A stretch of DNA of 64,000 nt from Lachnospiraceae bacterium (GCA_022792835.1 JAAWBT010000028.1:1-64000), one strand, 5' to 3'; counted from the stretch's first letter, positions 18,284 to 27,120 are shown. The notes: a model not told the origin generated them from the sequence alone. Made by a program: numbers and translations.

Positions 18284-19471
18284 TTAGATTTCCGGGATCT
18301 CAATGGCGATCTCTCTGCCCAGGTCGCTGGAACGCACGATTCCGTCAATGATCGCCTGATTATACAGGATCTGGCTGCTCGGCACAGGCGCCTCTCCTCC
18401 GTCTTTCACCACATTTAAGAACGAACGGACCTTTGCGTCAAAGAGATTTCCGCTGCTCTCCAAAATCGGAAGCTCCATACAGGTCTCCAGGCCGCCAAAC
18501 TGCATGTACACCTTCATGGGGCCTCCCACGGTACCGTTCCAGCATTCTGTCGAAGGGATCCGTAGTCCCGCCTTGGTCCCCAGGATGATGGTATCCCCCG
18601 GCGTGTCCATATGCATGGCCCAGGCGATGCGGAAATCCAGGATAATCCCCCCGGAAAGCCGGACGAAGGCAGCGGCAAAATCGTCCACCTCAAATTTTTC
18701 CGCATATTCCGGATGGTTCCTGTAATATTCCCGCTTATTTCCTAAAAACGCCCCCCGGAAACCGGATACTGTCAGTGGTTTTGGATAGCCCACCGCATGT
18801 AACACCATATCCAGAGAATAGCAGCCGATATCCCCGACCGCTCCGATCCCTGCCGTCCTGTCTTCGATGAAGCTTGTGCCAAAAGGCACTGGAATGCCTC
18901 TCCTGCGTCCGCCGCCTGTCTGGATATAATAGACTGTCCCCAATTCCCCGGATTCTACGATCTCCTTGATCTTTCTCATATTCGGGTCAAAGCGGGGCTG
19001 AAAGCCGATGGAGAGGATTTTCCCACTGGCCTTTTCCGCCCGGCAGATTTCCACTGCTTCCTCCAGGGTGACCCCCATGGGCTTTTCTAACAATACATGG
19101 ACCCCCGCATGTAACGCATCAACCGCACATACTTTGTGAGCCCGGTTATAGGTACAGACACTGACCGCATCCAGCTTCTCCTTTTCCAGCATCTCTCGAT
19201 GATCCGTATAGATATGTACATGGTCCAGATGGTATCTGTCAAAAAACTGCTTCGCCTTCTCCGGCACAACATCCGCTCCGGCCACAATATCCACATCCGG
19301 CATCTTCAGATAGCTTTCCATATGGGCCGCCGCGATCCAGCCCGTGCCGATGATCCCCACCCTTACCCTGTGGTTCACGTCAATTGCTTCTCCCCCGTTC
19401 TGATCTTTTTTAAACAGGTTCAGGATGTCGTCTCCGTCCTGATCTTTGCTGGTAATCCTTCTTTCTGCCAT
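18284..19471 (-). CDS. Gfo/Idh/MocA-family oxidoreductase (predicted glycoside 3-oxidase/dehydrogenase)
   Basis: NAD(P)-dependent sugar oxidoreductase of 395 residues. Seen: an N-terminal extension (about 1-35), then the Rossmann motif VGIIGTGWIAAAHMESY, the family EKP motif in LLEKPMGVTLEEAVE (about 128) and the C-terminal domain with DIGCYSLDMVLHAVGYP at about 215. Known: a Gfo/Idh/MocA enzyme (DgpA) oxidises the 3''-hydroxyl of C-glucosides before a DgpBC-type complex cleaves the C-C bond. Inferred: this gene supplies that first oxidation because it lies directly beside the predicted alpha and beta deglycosidase subunits. Substrate is not determined by sequence. Confidence 0.8.
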   Translation of the reverse strand: MAERRITSKDQDGDDILNLFKKDQNGGEAIDVNHRVRVGIIGTGWIAAAHMESYLKMPDVDIVAGADVVPEKAKQFFDRYHLDHVHIYTDHREMLEKEKLDAVSVCTYNRAHKVCAVDALHAGVHVLLEKPMGVTLEEAVEICRAEKASGKILSIGFQPRFDPNMRKIKEIVESGELGTVYYIQTGGGRRRGIPVPFGTSFIEDRTAGIGAVGDIGCYSLDMVLHAVGYPKPLTVSGFRGAFLGNKREYYRNHPEYAEKFEVDDFAAAFVRLSGGIILDFRIAWAMHMDTPGDTIILGTKAGLRIPSTECWNGTVGGPMKVYMQFGGLETCMELPILESSGNLFDAKVRSFLNVVKDGGEAPVPSSQILYNQAIIDGIVRSSDLGREIAIEIPEI

Positions 19472-19489
19472 TTCTCTTTTCCTCCCCGG

Positions 19490-20467
19490 TCATAATCCCA
19501 ATAGACGTTTTTCCATCTCAATATGTGCCTTCACCTGCTTTGCCGCCGGATATTGGTGGGCGTCGTAACAGTAATGCCCTTCATATTCGCTGATCAGATA
19601 CCCTTTAAACCCACTGTTTTTTATGATCCCCAGTATCTTTTCGTAGGGAATCGTCTTTTCATTTCCATCCTCCATGTGATAAAACTTCGTGTGGAAATGG
19701 GTCACATATTTCATGTTTTCCGAAAGCTCATCCGGTTCATAAGGACGGTACAGGGAAAACAATTCCTCCGTAAGCTCCATCCCGTAGGCATTCCCGCCGT
19801 GCTCTTTTACAAATCGCCTGGCTTCCTCCTGCGTCCCCCGGTTTCTTAAGATTTCCAAAAGCCCATCGCAGATCTCCTCCGCGACCCCGTGCTCCCTGTA
19901 GACGCCAAGCCATCCGTCGTAAGGATATTCCTGATAGATTCCCGTATCCAGGACCATCCCGATGTAAGGCGTATCCAGATCCCGGAACACCTGGAGAAAC
20001 TCCTGCCAGACCTCCGTTTCCAGCCTGTGGGGCGGATGGATCTCCACTCCCACCCGAATCTGATACCGCTCCGCCCAGGGAGCCACCTGATATAACAGCT
20101 TGGGAGTGATGGTCTGCTGAGTCCGGACGGCAGATGCCCCCATCTCATAGGCGTTTCGAATATCATTGACCGTACTTTCCACCTTTTCTGCATCTGTCAT
20201 CCACCGGTCGCTCCTCAAACCGCTGTCCAGGTGGGCGCTGTAGCAGAATGGATCAAGGCCCAGCTCTTCGCAGGCCTCCCGAAACTGATGCAGCCATGCC
20301 TTTGTGGGATAGGGAAAGCCGGGGATCATCTGCGCTGCCACGATCTCGATTCCCTTGGCCCCGGCTTCTTTCGCTTTGTGCAGTGTATCCTTTAAGGACA
20401 GCATTTTCAGGTAATACTCACTGGAATACGAAAACAGGGATACCCCCAATTTGATTTCTCCGTTCAT
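19490..20467 (-). CDS. Predicted C-glycoside deglycosidase alpha subunit (TIM-barrel, DgpC/CarB-like)
   Basis: A 325-residue TIM-barrel protein of the sugar phosphate isomerase/epimerase superfamily. Seen: N-terminal LGVSLFSYSSEYYLKMLSL, GIEIVAAQMIPGFPYPT, metal-site segments VEIHPPH (Glu, about 142), VLDTG (Asp), THFHTKF (His) and SEYEGH (Glu, about 297). Known: the catalytic subunit of characterised C-glycoside deglycosidases belongs to this family and works only in complex with a small beta subunit. That partner gene lies immediately upstream here and overlaps by four bases (ATGA), a strong sign of a fixed-ratio complex. Cleavage of a 3-oxo-glycoside is inferred. A plain 3-keto-sugar isomerase remains possible. 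Confidence 0.78.
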   Translation of the reverse strand: MNGEIKLGVSLFSYSSEYYLKMLSLKDTLHKAKEAGAKGIEIVAAQMIPGFPYPTKAWLHQFREACEELGLDPFCYSAHLDSGLRSDRWMTDAEKVESTVNDIRNAYEMGASAVRTQQTITPKLLYQVAPWAERYQIRVGVEIHPPHRLETEVWQEFLQVFRDLDTPYIGMVLDTGIYQEYPYDGWLGVYREHGVAEEICDGLLEILRNRGTQEEARRFVKEHGGNAYGMELTEELFSLYRPYEPDELSENMKYVTHFHTKFYHMEDGNEKTIPYEKILGIIKNSGFKGYLISEYEGHYCYDAHQYPAAKQVKAHIEMEKRLLGL

Positions 20468-20904
20468 GCCTCTTCACCTCCCGCAAACTGAAACGTTTTC
20501 TCACACCTGGAAGTGACCACCTTACAGGTGCCAAAATACGCAGAATAACCATACCGGAGCCTCATAACCGCCCCGATCCTGTGGCTGCCCGACAGGCCTC
20601 CTTCATGAAACACCTCTATAACCGCCGGATCATCTGCATTCCAGTACTCCTTGTACAGCTCCGGAAGCTCCCGCAGGCAGAACCGTTTCTCATTCAACGA
20701 CATGGTGACCGCATCCCCGTCAATCTCCTCCCCGTCCAGGGTAAAAGACAGCTCCTCGACGCAGGACAGATAATTCCCCCGGAAATTTGGTATCCGGATT
20801 TGGAAATAATAGCCCATGGGCTTTCCCCGGACAACCATGTTTCCGTGATGCTCCTGCTCCAGAAGGTACTGGTCATATGCTTTTTGGTTATTTACCAATC
20901 CCAT
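20464..20904 (-). CDS. Predicted C-glycoside deglycosidase beta subunit (CGDB/DUF6379-like)
   Basis: A small beta-rich protein of 146 residues. Seen: IRIPNFRGNYLSCVEELSF at about 36-54, LDGEEID, LNEKRFCLRELPELYKEYW, VFHEGGLSGSH and a C-terminal GYSAYFGTC. This order (R-G-LS, DGE, F..EL, W, GGL..H, Y) fits the C-glycoside deglycosidase beta-subunit domain as I recall it. Known: the beta subunit is needed for solubility and activity of the TIM-barrel alpha subunit. The start is the ATG at 20904, spaced seven bases from AGAGGTG; a GTG two codons upstream is too close to that site. It overlaps the alpha gene by four bases. Confidence 0.75.
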   Translation of the reverse strand: MGLVNNQKAYDQYLLEQEHHGNMVVRGKPMGYYFQIRIPNFRGNYLSCVEELSFTLDGEEIDGDAVTMSLNEKRFCLRELPELYKEYWNADDPAVIEVFHEGGLSGSHRIGAVMRLRYGYSAYFGTCKVVTSRCEKTFQFAGGEEA

Positions 20905-20920
20905 TTTCACACACCTCTTC

Positions 20921-22618
20921 TTATATTTTGTCTATCATGGAACGCCCCACCAGCTTTTGAGCCACTGCCACCAGGGCTGTAACAAATAAAAACACCACTG
21001 TCCCGAAAGCCGCTGCCGAAGTTAAGCCACCGGCTCCGTCCCACAAATCCAGAATTGCCGTCGCCACCACGTCCGTCCCGGCGTTCCTCAGCATAACCGA
21101 ACTGCTCAGTTCCGGAAACGCCATGACAAAAGTCAGGATCCAGGCATAGGCGATGCCGGTCTTCGCCAGAGGTACTGTGATCTTCCTCAGGGTCTTCCCC
21201 CAGGTGGCGCCGGATATGCGGCTGGCCTCTTCCAGTTCCGTGTGGATCTGGATCAAGGCCGACTGGCAGTAGCGGACCCCGGAGGGCAGCATCCTGGTCG
21301 CATAGGCGATAAACAGCATCCAGATGGTTCCGTAAAGTTTCATCTGATTCAGGGGGGCGCTCAGATACATGAAGATCAACCCCATGGCAAGGGCCGTCCC
21401 CGAAATGCCGGAAGGCATGTTGCACAGATATTCCAGGGTCCCCCGCCCTCTGATCTTCAGACGGACAATGATATATCCTGCGACGAGTCCCAAAAGAACC
21501 ACCGCTGTGGCCGTAAGGATCCCCAAAAAGAAACTGTTTTTCAAAGCCGTTTTCGCCACCGTGCTGTGGAACAGCATCGTATAATTGGAAAACGTAAAAT
21601 TCGATGCCTGAAACCCGTTCCCCACATTTTTCATGAACGACGCCACCGCCAGAGTGGCATAGGGTACCAGGAACCCAAAAAGGGCATAGACAAGTCCCAA
21701 TGCTGAAAACAATGCTTTCGCTTTCCCCAGCTGCATAACGTTCGGCCGGAATCCTTTCGCTGAGATCGTGGAATATTTTTTGCTGGAGCGCACGGATCTC
21801 CGGTAGAGCAGCACGGCGAGCAGGGACAACACTGTGACGGACGTGGACAAGACTGCTCCCATTTTAAAATCCATCACAGTAATGGATTCCCGGATCTTCG
21901 TGGTCAGCACATTGATGTTCAGCATCCTGGGCACCCCGTAGAGGGCCAACGACTGACCGAAAGACAGAATCAGTCCCGAGAGAATAGCCGGGCGTACCAG
22001 AGGGATCGTCACCCGGAAAGCCGTCCTCGCAGCGTTCGCGCCTGACATCCTCGCCGCTTCTTCCAGGTAAGGGTCCATATTTTCCAGGGCAGGGAACACC
22101 ATCATAAAAATGGTCGCAATCCCCTGGGGAAGCCCCAGCACCACAATCGCCCAGACAGAATAAATATTGATGGGACCGTAATTGGTCGTCAGATGAAAGA
22201 GAGACTTTAACAGACGATTGACAAGTCCCTGGTTGGGCCCCGCCAGAATGATATAGGCCATGGTCAACAAAAAGGGCGGTGTCATAATGGTGATCGTGAT
22301 CGTGCTTTTCACCAGGGTCTTAAATCTCATGTTCGTCCGGCTGACGCCAAAGGCCAGTGCAACTCCGATCAGAGAGGCGAAGACCCCGATCCCCACGGCG
22401 ACCACGATGGAATTCCTGAGGGCGGTCAGAATGTCCCTTCGCCCAAAATATTTGATAAAGTTTGCCAACGTAACTGTTCCATCTTTGGTGGTCAGGCTCT
22501 CGTAAGCCATATAGCCTATGGGAACCAGAACCAGCATCATGATGATCAGGCACACAAGAACAAACAGCAGATCACTTGCCTGAAACCGCATTTTTTTCCT
22601 GATCTTCATTTCCTCCAT
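20921..22618 (-). CDS. ABC transporter permease, fused two-domain (FbpB/AfuB type)
   Basis: Inner-membrane permease of 565 residues containing two MetI-like halves (about 20-275 and 300-555) in one chain. Seen: an EAA loop in each half, EEAARMSGANAARTAFRVTIP (about 185) and EEASRISGATWGKTLRKITVP (about 463), and roughly twelve hydrophobic helices. Known: this fused layout is typical of importers for iron, 2-aminoethylphosphonate or phosphorylated sugars, and some sugar operons. Together with the ATPase and binding protein it forms one importer, here probably for the operon's glycoside or sugar-acid substrate (inferred). Confidence 0.9.
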   Translation of the reverse strand: MEEMKIRKKMRFQASDLLFVLVCLIIMMLVLVPIGYMAYESLTTKDGTVTLANFIKYFGRRDILTALRNSIVVAVGIGVFASLIGVALAFGVSRTNMRFKTLVKSTITITIMTPPFLLTMAYIILAGPNQGLVNRLLKSLFHLTTNYGPINIYSVWAIVVLGLPQGIATIFMMVFPALENMDPYLEEAARMSGANAARTAFRVTIPLVRPAILSGLILSFGQSLALYGVPRMLNINVLTTKIRESITVMDFKMGAVLSTSVTVLSLLAVLLYRRSVRSSKKYSTISAKGFRPNVMQLGKAKALFSALGLVYALFGFLVPYATLAVASFMKNVGNGFQASNFTFSNYTMLFHSTVAKTALKNSFFLGILTATAVVLLGLVAGYIIVRLKIRGRGTLEYLCNMPSGISGTALAMGLIFMYLSAPLNQMKLYGTIWMLFIAYATRMLPSGVRYCQSALIQIHTELEEASRISGATWGKTLRKITVPLAKTGIAYAWILTFVMAFPELSSSVMLRNAGTDVVATAILDLWDGAGGLTSAAAFGTVVFLFVTALVAVAQKLVGRSMIDKI

Positions 22619-22630
22619 ACTTCACCTCGC

Positions 22631-23722
22631 CTAACTGTCGATCCTGTATCTTTTCAGAGTTTCTTCTTTAAACTTTAACCCCAGTCCCGGCGTTTCCCTC
22701 GCCAGGGCAAAGCCGTCCTTTGTCCGGACCGGGTCGGCAAAATGCTCCTGAAACCAGGGGATGTACTCCACGTACAGAGAGTTGGGTACGCAGCACTGCA
22801 CCTGCGCCGTCACTTCCATGACAAAGTGGGGAGAAACCTTGATCCCCTGCGCATCACAGTTTGCCGCTATGCGCAGCCATTCCGTGATGCCCCCCGTCCG
22901 GATCACATCTGCCTGCATATAGCTGACCAGATTACCCCGGATGTATTCGTCCGTTTCATGGATCCCGAAAAAGTTTTCTCCCGTAGCCAGGGGAACCGCT
23001 GTGCTTTCTGCAATCCGCCTGTGTCCCATGGGGTTCCGAATGGAGATTGGTTCTTCAAACCAGAAAATATCGTACTCCTCCAGGCACCTTGCCAGCTTAA
23101 TGGCCCCCTCCACGTCCAGGATCGTATTGGCGTCTATAAACAGCTTTACATCTTTTCCAAATGTAATCCGCAAAGCTTCCACCCGTTTTGCATCCTGTTC
23201 CGGCGATTCCCGCCCCACCTGGATCTTGATCCCAACCATCTTCTGTTCCATCAAAAGCCTCCCGGCCCGCTCCACCATTTCCTCACGGGGCAGTCCGCTC
23301 CATCCAGCCACGCTGGCATACATGGGAACCTGGTCCCGATACTGCCCTAAAATGGAGCAGATCGGAAGGTCTGCCGCCTTGCTGTAAATGTCCCACAGGG
23401 AAAGGTCGACTGCCGCAGCCCCGAGAACCGTGATGCCGGAAAATCCCGCCTGCCGCAGCTCCCACAAAAGATAAGCAGAAAGCCGTTTTACCTCCAGTGG
23501 ATTTTTCCCGAGCAGCAGTTCTTTTATGTCTGTGTCGATCAGCGTCCGGACCGCATGTCCGCCGAATCCATCCGTATAAGTATATCCATATCCACAGATT
23601 CCCTCATCCGTCAGAATCTTTACCGGGATCACTTCCATGTAAGCCCTGGATTTTGTTTTGTTTAACAGCGCCCTCTCCACCGGTATGTGCAAAAGCTCCG
23701 TCTTAATGTCAATAATCTTCAT
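22631..23722 (-). CDS. Mandelate racemase/muconate lactonizing family (enolase superfamily) enzyme
   Basis: A 363-residue enolase-superfamily enzyme, probably a sugar-acid dehydratase or racemase. Seen: an N-terminal capping domain, metal ligands in LFIDAN (Asp, about 196), FWFEEP (Glu, about 222) and TGENFFG (Glu, about 248), and a possible general-base His in VSPHFVMEVT (about 298). The strand-2 position reads KIQ (GIKIQVGR, about 162-168) where many members have KxK. Known: members abstract the alpha-proton of carboxylates. Placement between the importer ATPase and permease genes suggests it acts on a carboxylated breakdown product. The precise substrate is unknown. Confidence 0.85.
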   Translation of the reverse strand: MKIIDIKTELLHIPVERALLNKTKSRAYMEVIPVKILTDEGICGYGYTYTDGFGGHAVRTLIDTDIKELLLGKNPLEVKRLSAYLLWELRQAGFSGITVLGAAAVDLSLWDIYSKAADLPICSILGQYRDQVPMYASVAGWSGLPREEMVERAGRLLMEQKMVGIKIQVGRESPEQDAKRVEALRITFGKDVKLFIDANTILDVEGAIKLARCLEEYDIFWFEEPISIRNPMGHRRIAESTAVPLATGENFFGIHETDEYIRGNLVSYMQADVIRTGGITEWLRIAANCDAQGIKVSPHFVMEVTAQVQCCVPNSLYVEYIPWFQEHFADPVRTKDGFALARETPGLGLKFKEETLKRYRIDS

Positions 23723-23749
23723 CCTACTGTTCCCCTCTTTTGCCTTGTG

Positions 23750-24844
23750 TTATTCCCTCACCAGGACACAGTCCTTTGGTGCAAACCGGCAGACTACATA
23801 ATCTCCTGCCGCAAACCGGACCGGCGGCGTTGACTGCACTCTGCACTGTCCCTCTTCCATTCCCTCCAGTCCTATAAAGTAATTCACAATGTTCCCGGTG
23901 AAGCTTACATTTGTGATCACTGCGGAGAGGGAATTGGAATACCGTTCCTCTTCCTGCCCGTGAAAAACCAGATTTTCCGGACGGATCAGGAGATAGGCTT
24001 TCTCTCCCTCTTTCCAGCTCTTTTTGTCTGCCGCCACAGCCACCGCTTCCCCATTTGCCAGTCTGACCCAGATTTTCTCTTTCCCGGCCTCTGTGACCTT
24101 GGCTTCAAGCTTATTGGCGACGCCGATAAAGTCCGCCACAAAGCTGCTGTCCGGCTTCGCATAAATTTCTTCCGGGGAACCTTTCTGCAGAATTTTCCCG
24201 TCCCGCATAATCACGATCTCATCTGACACCGCCAGGGCCTCATCCTGGGAATGAGTGACGTAAATGGTGGTGATCCCCAGCCTTTTCTGAAGTGCGCGGA
24301 TCTCGAAACGCATGTTTTCCCTGAGCTTCGCGTCCAGGTTGCAGAGCGGCTCATCCAACAACAGGATATCCGGCTCACTGACCAGGGCCCTCGCCAAGGC
24401 GACCCGCTGCTGCTGGCCGCCCGAAAGCTGGGTCGGAAAACGCTTTTCATACTCTCCGAGGCCCACCAACTCCAGGGCCTCCCTCACCCGTTTTAAAATC
24501 TCACTTTTCGCATACTTTTTGATCTTCAAGCCATATCCCACGTTGTCGAAAACCGTCATATGAGGCCAGACCGCATAGCTCTGGAACACCATGCTCATGT
24601 TCCGCTTTTCCGGCAGTACCACATGCTTTTCATCTGAAAGGACAGTTCCTCCCACAGCCACGTTCCCGGCCGTCGGCGTCTCCAGCCCCGCCACGATCCG
24701 CAGCGTCGTTGTCTTCCCGCATCCGGAAGGTCCCAGAAATGAGAGAAGCTTCCCCTTCTCGATGGACAGGCTGATCTCATTCACTGCCGTCACATCCCCA
24801 TATTTTTTTACCAGATTCGTAATTGTCAAATATCCCTTGTCCAT
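23750..24844 (-). CDS. ABC transporter ATP-binding protein (FbpC/PotA-like)
   Basis: Importer ATPase of 364 residues. Seen: Walker A FLGPSGCGKTTTL (about 36-48), Q-loop in MVFQSYAVWPHM, signature LSGGQQQRVALARAL (about 141-155), Walker B ILLLDEP, switch His in THSQDEAL, and a C-terminal TOBE-type regulatory domain (about 240-364). It lies 20 bp past the binding-protein gene and belongs to the same importer as the permease at 20921-22618. Confidence 0.93.
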   Translation of the reverse strand: MDKGYLTITNLVKKYGDVTAVNEISLSIEKGKLLSFLGPSGCGKTTTLRIVAGLETPTAGNVAVGGTVLSDEKHVVLPEKRNMSMVFQSYAVWPHMTVFDNVGYGLKIKKYAKSEILKRVREALELVGLGEYEKRFPTQLSGGQQQRVALARALVSEPDILLLDEPLCNLDAKLRENMRFEIRALQKRLGITTIYVTHSQDEALAVSDEIVIMRDGKILQKGSPEEIYAKPDSSFVADFIGVANKLEAKVTEAGKEKIWVRLANGEAVAVAADKKSWKEGEKAYLLIRPENLVFHGQEEERYSNSLSAVITNVSFTGNIVNYFIGLEGMEEGQCRVQSTPPVRFAAGDYVVCRFAPKDCVLVRE

Positions 24845-24864
24845 AGCAGCCTTCCTCCTGGCTT

Positions 24865-26007
24865 TTATTCCGCCCGGATCTCCGCAAATTTTTCGAGAAT
24901 ATCCTCTTTATTTCCCGTCACCCAGGACACATCCCTGGGGATGAAATTCAGATCGGAAAGAGAGGTTCCGTCCGCCAGCTTATAATCTGCGATGTCCATC
25001 CGCACCGGGATCCAGCCGAGGTTTTCCGCAACCAACCTCTGTCCCTCGTCGGAAAGGATGAAATCCATAAACAACTCCGCCGCTTCCAGGTTCGGCGTAT
25101 CTTTCCGGATCACTCCCACGTTTACCTCGCTGGGCAGCCCTTCCTCCGGATACACGATGGCGACCGGGTCTCCTTTTTTCAAGGAAGTTCCTGCCGTTGC
25201 CATCACCTGAACCCCTACTTTTCTTTCTCCCATGGCGACCAGCTCCCCGATGGTTCCATGGCTGGACGCATAATTGACATTCAGCTCCTGCAGCCGTTCG
25301 AAATAAGGCCATCCATAAGGGTCCGCTCCCAACTTCTGGGTGATCATCCAGATCAGCGTGTACACAGAAGAAGAACTGGTGGGATCGGCTATCACCAGGG
25401 AGTTGTCCCATTTATCATCCAAAAGATCCGCAAATGACTGTGGAGCTTCCTCTGCAGATACCAGATTCGTGTTGTAGATAATCGTGTAAAAACCAGTACC
25501 CACAGGGGTCAGGATCCCAGCCGGATCCAAAAGCCCTTCCGAAATGGAAGCCTTCGCTTCTGGAGCGAAAGGCTGGAAGCAGTCATATCCGTCCTGCAAA
25601 GTAAGGATTGGCCCGTTGCCCATCACAGCCACGTCGAACTGCGGATTGCCGGACTTGATCTCCATCTCCATGGTCGCTGACAGCTCCTCATTGGCTCCCC
25701 GGTAACTCTTCACTTCAATGCCAGGGTATTGTTTCTGGAACCCTTCCAAAATCGGCGTCATCTGTTCCAGGGTCGCCCCGTAATAAACCGTCAGGGAACC
25801 TTCCGCCCCTTTCGCTTCCGTCTCCTCTTTCTGTCCTTCTTTTTCGGTCTCACGCTCCCCCGTTTCTCCTCCGGTTTCCTGATCTCCCGCTGCAGCCTCC
25901 GTCTTTTCCGGCTCTTTTTTCTCTTCCTGTCCTTCCTTCCCACATGCCCCAACCATCCCTGTCAGGACTGCCGCCGCCAGAAATACTGCCAAAACTCTTT
26001 TCCTCAT
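24865..26007 (-). CDS. Extracellular solute-binding lipoprotein (family 1/AfuA-like)
   Basis: Substrate-binding protein of 380 residues for the adjacent importer. Seen: the ATG at 26007 behind AGGAGGG, a lipoprotein signal with VGAC (Cys at about 22), a highly charged Glu/Lys linker to about residue 72, then the binding fold starting GSLTVYYGATLEQMTPIL with SYRGANEELSATME and VAVMGNGPILTLQ. This resembles binding proteins for iron, phosphonates or phospho-sugars. First gene of the nine-gene operon and directly downstream of the operator-bearing promoter. The ORF could be read 18 codons further upstream, but that part has no ribosome site. Confidence 0.9.
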   Translation of the reverse strand: MRKRVLAVFLAAAVLTGMVGACGKEGQEEKKEPEKTEAAAGDQETGGETGERETEKEGQKEETEAKGAEGSLTVYYGATLEQMTPILEGFQKQYPGIEVKSYRGANEELSATMEMEIKSGNPQFDVAVMGNGPILTLQDGYDCFQPFAPEAKASISEGLLDPAGILTPVGTGFYTIIYNTNLVSAEEAPQSFADLLDDKWDNSLVIADPTSSSSVYTLIWMITQKLGADPYGWPYFERLQELNVNYASSHGTIGELVAMGERKVGVQVMATAGTSLKKGDPVAIVYPEEGLPSEVNVGVIRKDTPNLEAAELFMDFILSDEGQRLVAENLGWIPVRMDIADYKLADGTSLSDLNFIPRDVSWVTGNKEDILEKFAEIRAE

Positions 26008-26071
26008 AGTACCCTCCTTTTCTGAACTTGTTGACATCTTAATGTTTAGTTGTAATGACATTTATACATTA

Positions 26072-26100
26072 TTTATAGCATGGGACTTACAAAATGTAAA
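26072..26100 (-). promoter_or_regulatory. Promoter of the nine-gene catabolic operon
   Basis: Minus strand: -35 TTTACA (26095-26100), 17-bp spacer, -10 TATAAA (26072-26077). The palindrome at 26087-26099 overlaps the -35 hexamer and the adjoining part of the spacer. Confidence 0.65.
26087..26099. promoter_or_regulatory. Candidate GntR operator 1 (TTACA-N3-TGTAA)
   Basis: A palindrome with arms TTACA/TGTAA lies across the -35 region of the operon promoter. The same arms recur at 26284-26297 in front of the regulator gene. Binding there would block RNA polymerase. Confidence 0.6.
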
Positions 26101-26236
26101 TACATAATTGCAATTTCCATATTTCCAACAATTTTTTTGATAAATTTTTGTGCATTTTTCCTCTATTGTCCCACATTTTTTCTTTTTTCTTTCCATTTTT
26201 CTTCTCGTTTTCCTTTTTGCCGCAGCCAAAAGGATA

Positions 26237-26265
26237 TTGCTTTTTGCCGTAAAACGTAATAAAAT
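26237..26265 (+). promoter_or_regulatory. Promoter of the divergent GntR regulator gene
   Basis: -35 TTGCTT (26237-26242), 17-bp spacer, -10 TAAAAT (26260-26265). The -35 match is moderate. Confidence 0.45.
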
Positions 26266-26283
26266 ATTTATTACCTGACAAGT

Positions 26284-26297
26284 TTACAAATATGTAA
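26284..26297. promoter_or_regulatory. Candidate GntR operator 2 (TTACA-N4-TGTAA)
   Basis: A second palindrome with the same arms as operator 1 lies just downstream of the predicted regulator promoter and 24 bp before its start codon, which suggests autorepression. The rest of the 314-base divergent gap is AT-rich with no gene. Confidence 0.6.
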
Positions 26298-26321
26298 TTA
26301 ATCTCGTAAAGGAATACACTC

Positions 26322-27101
26322 ATGGCTATCAATCCCACCCTAAATTCGCTGGTTTTATCGGAATTAAAAAGCAAAGTAGACCATAATGTCCCGACCCCGC
26401 TGTATTATCAGCTCATGGTGATACTTAAGGCCATGATTGATTCCGGCCATTTAAAAAACGGAGACGAGCTGCCTTCTGAACAGGAGATCAGCGCCGCCCT
26501 GGACATCAGCCGTCCGACTGTCCGTCAGTGCATGCAGGGGCTGGTAAACGCCGGGGTCATTGTCAGACGCAAGGGGAAAGGAACTTTTGTGACCCATCAG
26601 AAGATGGAGTTCAACTATATCGCCAAACACGAAAGCTTCCATGAGATCATTGCGGGCTACGGTTACACCCCAGCCACCCATATCCTGGAATTTGAGGTGG
26701 TGGAGCCAATCCCTTTTGTCAGCCAGCAGTTAAAGATCGACGACAGCGAACCTTTATACTCCCTGCTCCGGCTGTGCATGGCCAACGACACCCCCATGCT
26801 TTACTGCCACACTTATCTGCAGGCATCCCGTTTTCCCGGCCTGCAGGATTTCGATTTCTCCAAGGTTTCTCTGTATGAAACCCTGGACCGGCATTATGGC
26901 ACAAAGGTGGTCACCCTGAAGCGGGAGATCGGTGCGGACAATGCGGGACAGACCGACGCCAATATGCTGCAGATCAAAAGAGGGCGGGCCATTTTTGTCG
27001 TCCGGAATTTAGCTTATGACGCCGACAACGTCCCTGTGGAATACTCCGATTCCCATTACCGCAGCGAAACCATTAAATTTACAAATTACATGAAATGTTG
27101 A
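26322..27101 (+). CDS. GntR/HutC-family transcriptional regulator
   Basis: A 259-residue regulator. Seen: an N-terminal winged helix (about 20-90) with PLYYQLMVILKAMI, LPSEQEISAALDISRPTVRQ and VRRKGKGTFVT, then a UTRA ligand-binding domain (about 105-255). Known: HutC-type members sense sugars, sugar phosphates or carboxylates and are usually repressors. It is transcribed divergently from the nine-gene catabolic operon, and both promoters carry TTACA/TGTAA palindromes, so it very likely controls that operon and itself (inferred). Confidence 0.9.
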   Translation: MAINPTLNSLVLSELKSKVDHNVPTPLYYQLMVILKAMIDSGHLKNGDELPSEQEISAALDISRPTVRQCMQGLVNAGVIVRRKGKGTFVTHQKMEFNYIAKHESFHEIIAGYGYTPATHILEFEVVEPIPFVSQQLKIDDSEPLYSLLRLCMANDTPMLYCHTYLQASRFPGLQDFDFSKVSLYETLDRHYGTKVVTLKREIGADNAGQTDANMLQIKRGRAIFVVRNLAYDADNVPVEYSDSHYRSETIKFTNYMKC

Positions 27102-27120
27102 TACCCTTGGCCAAAAATCA

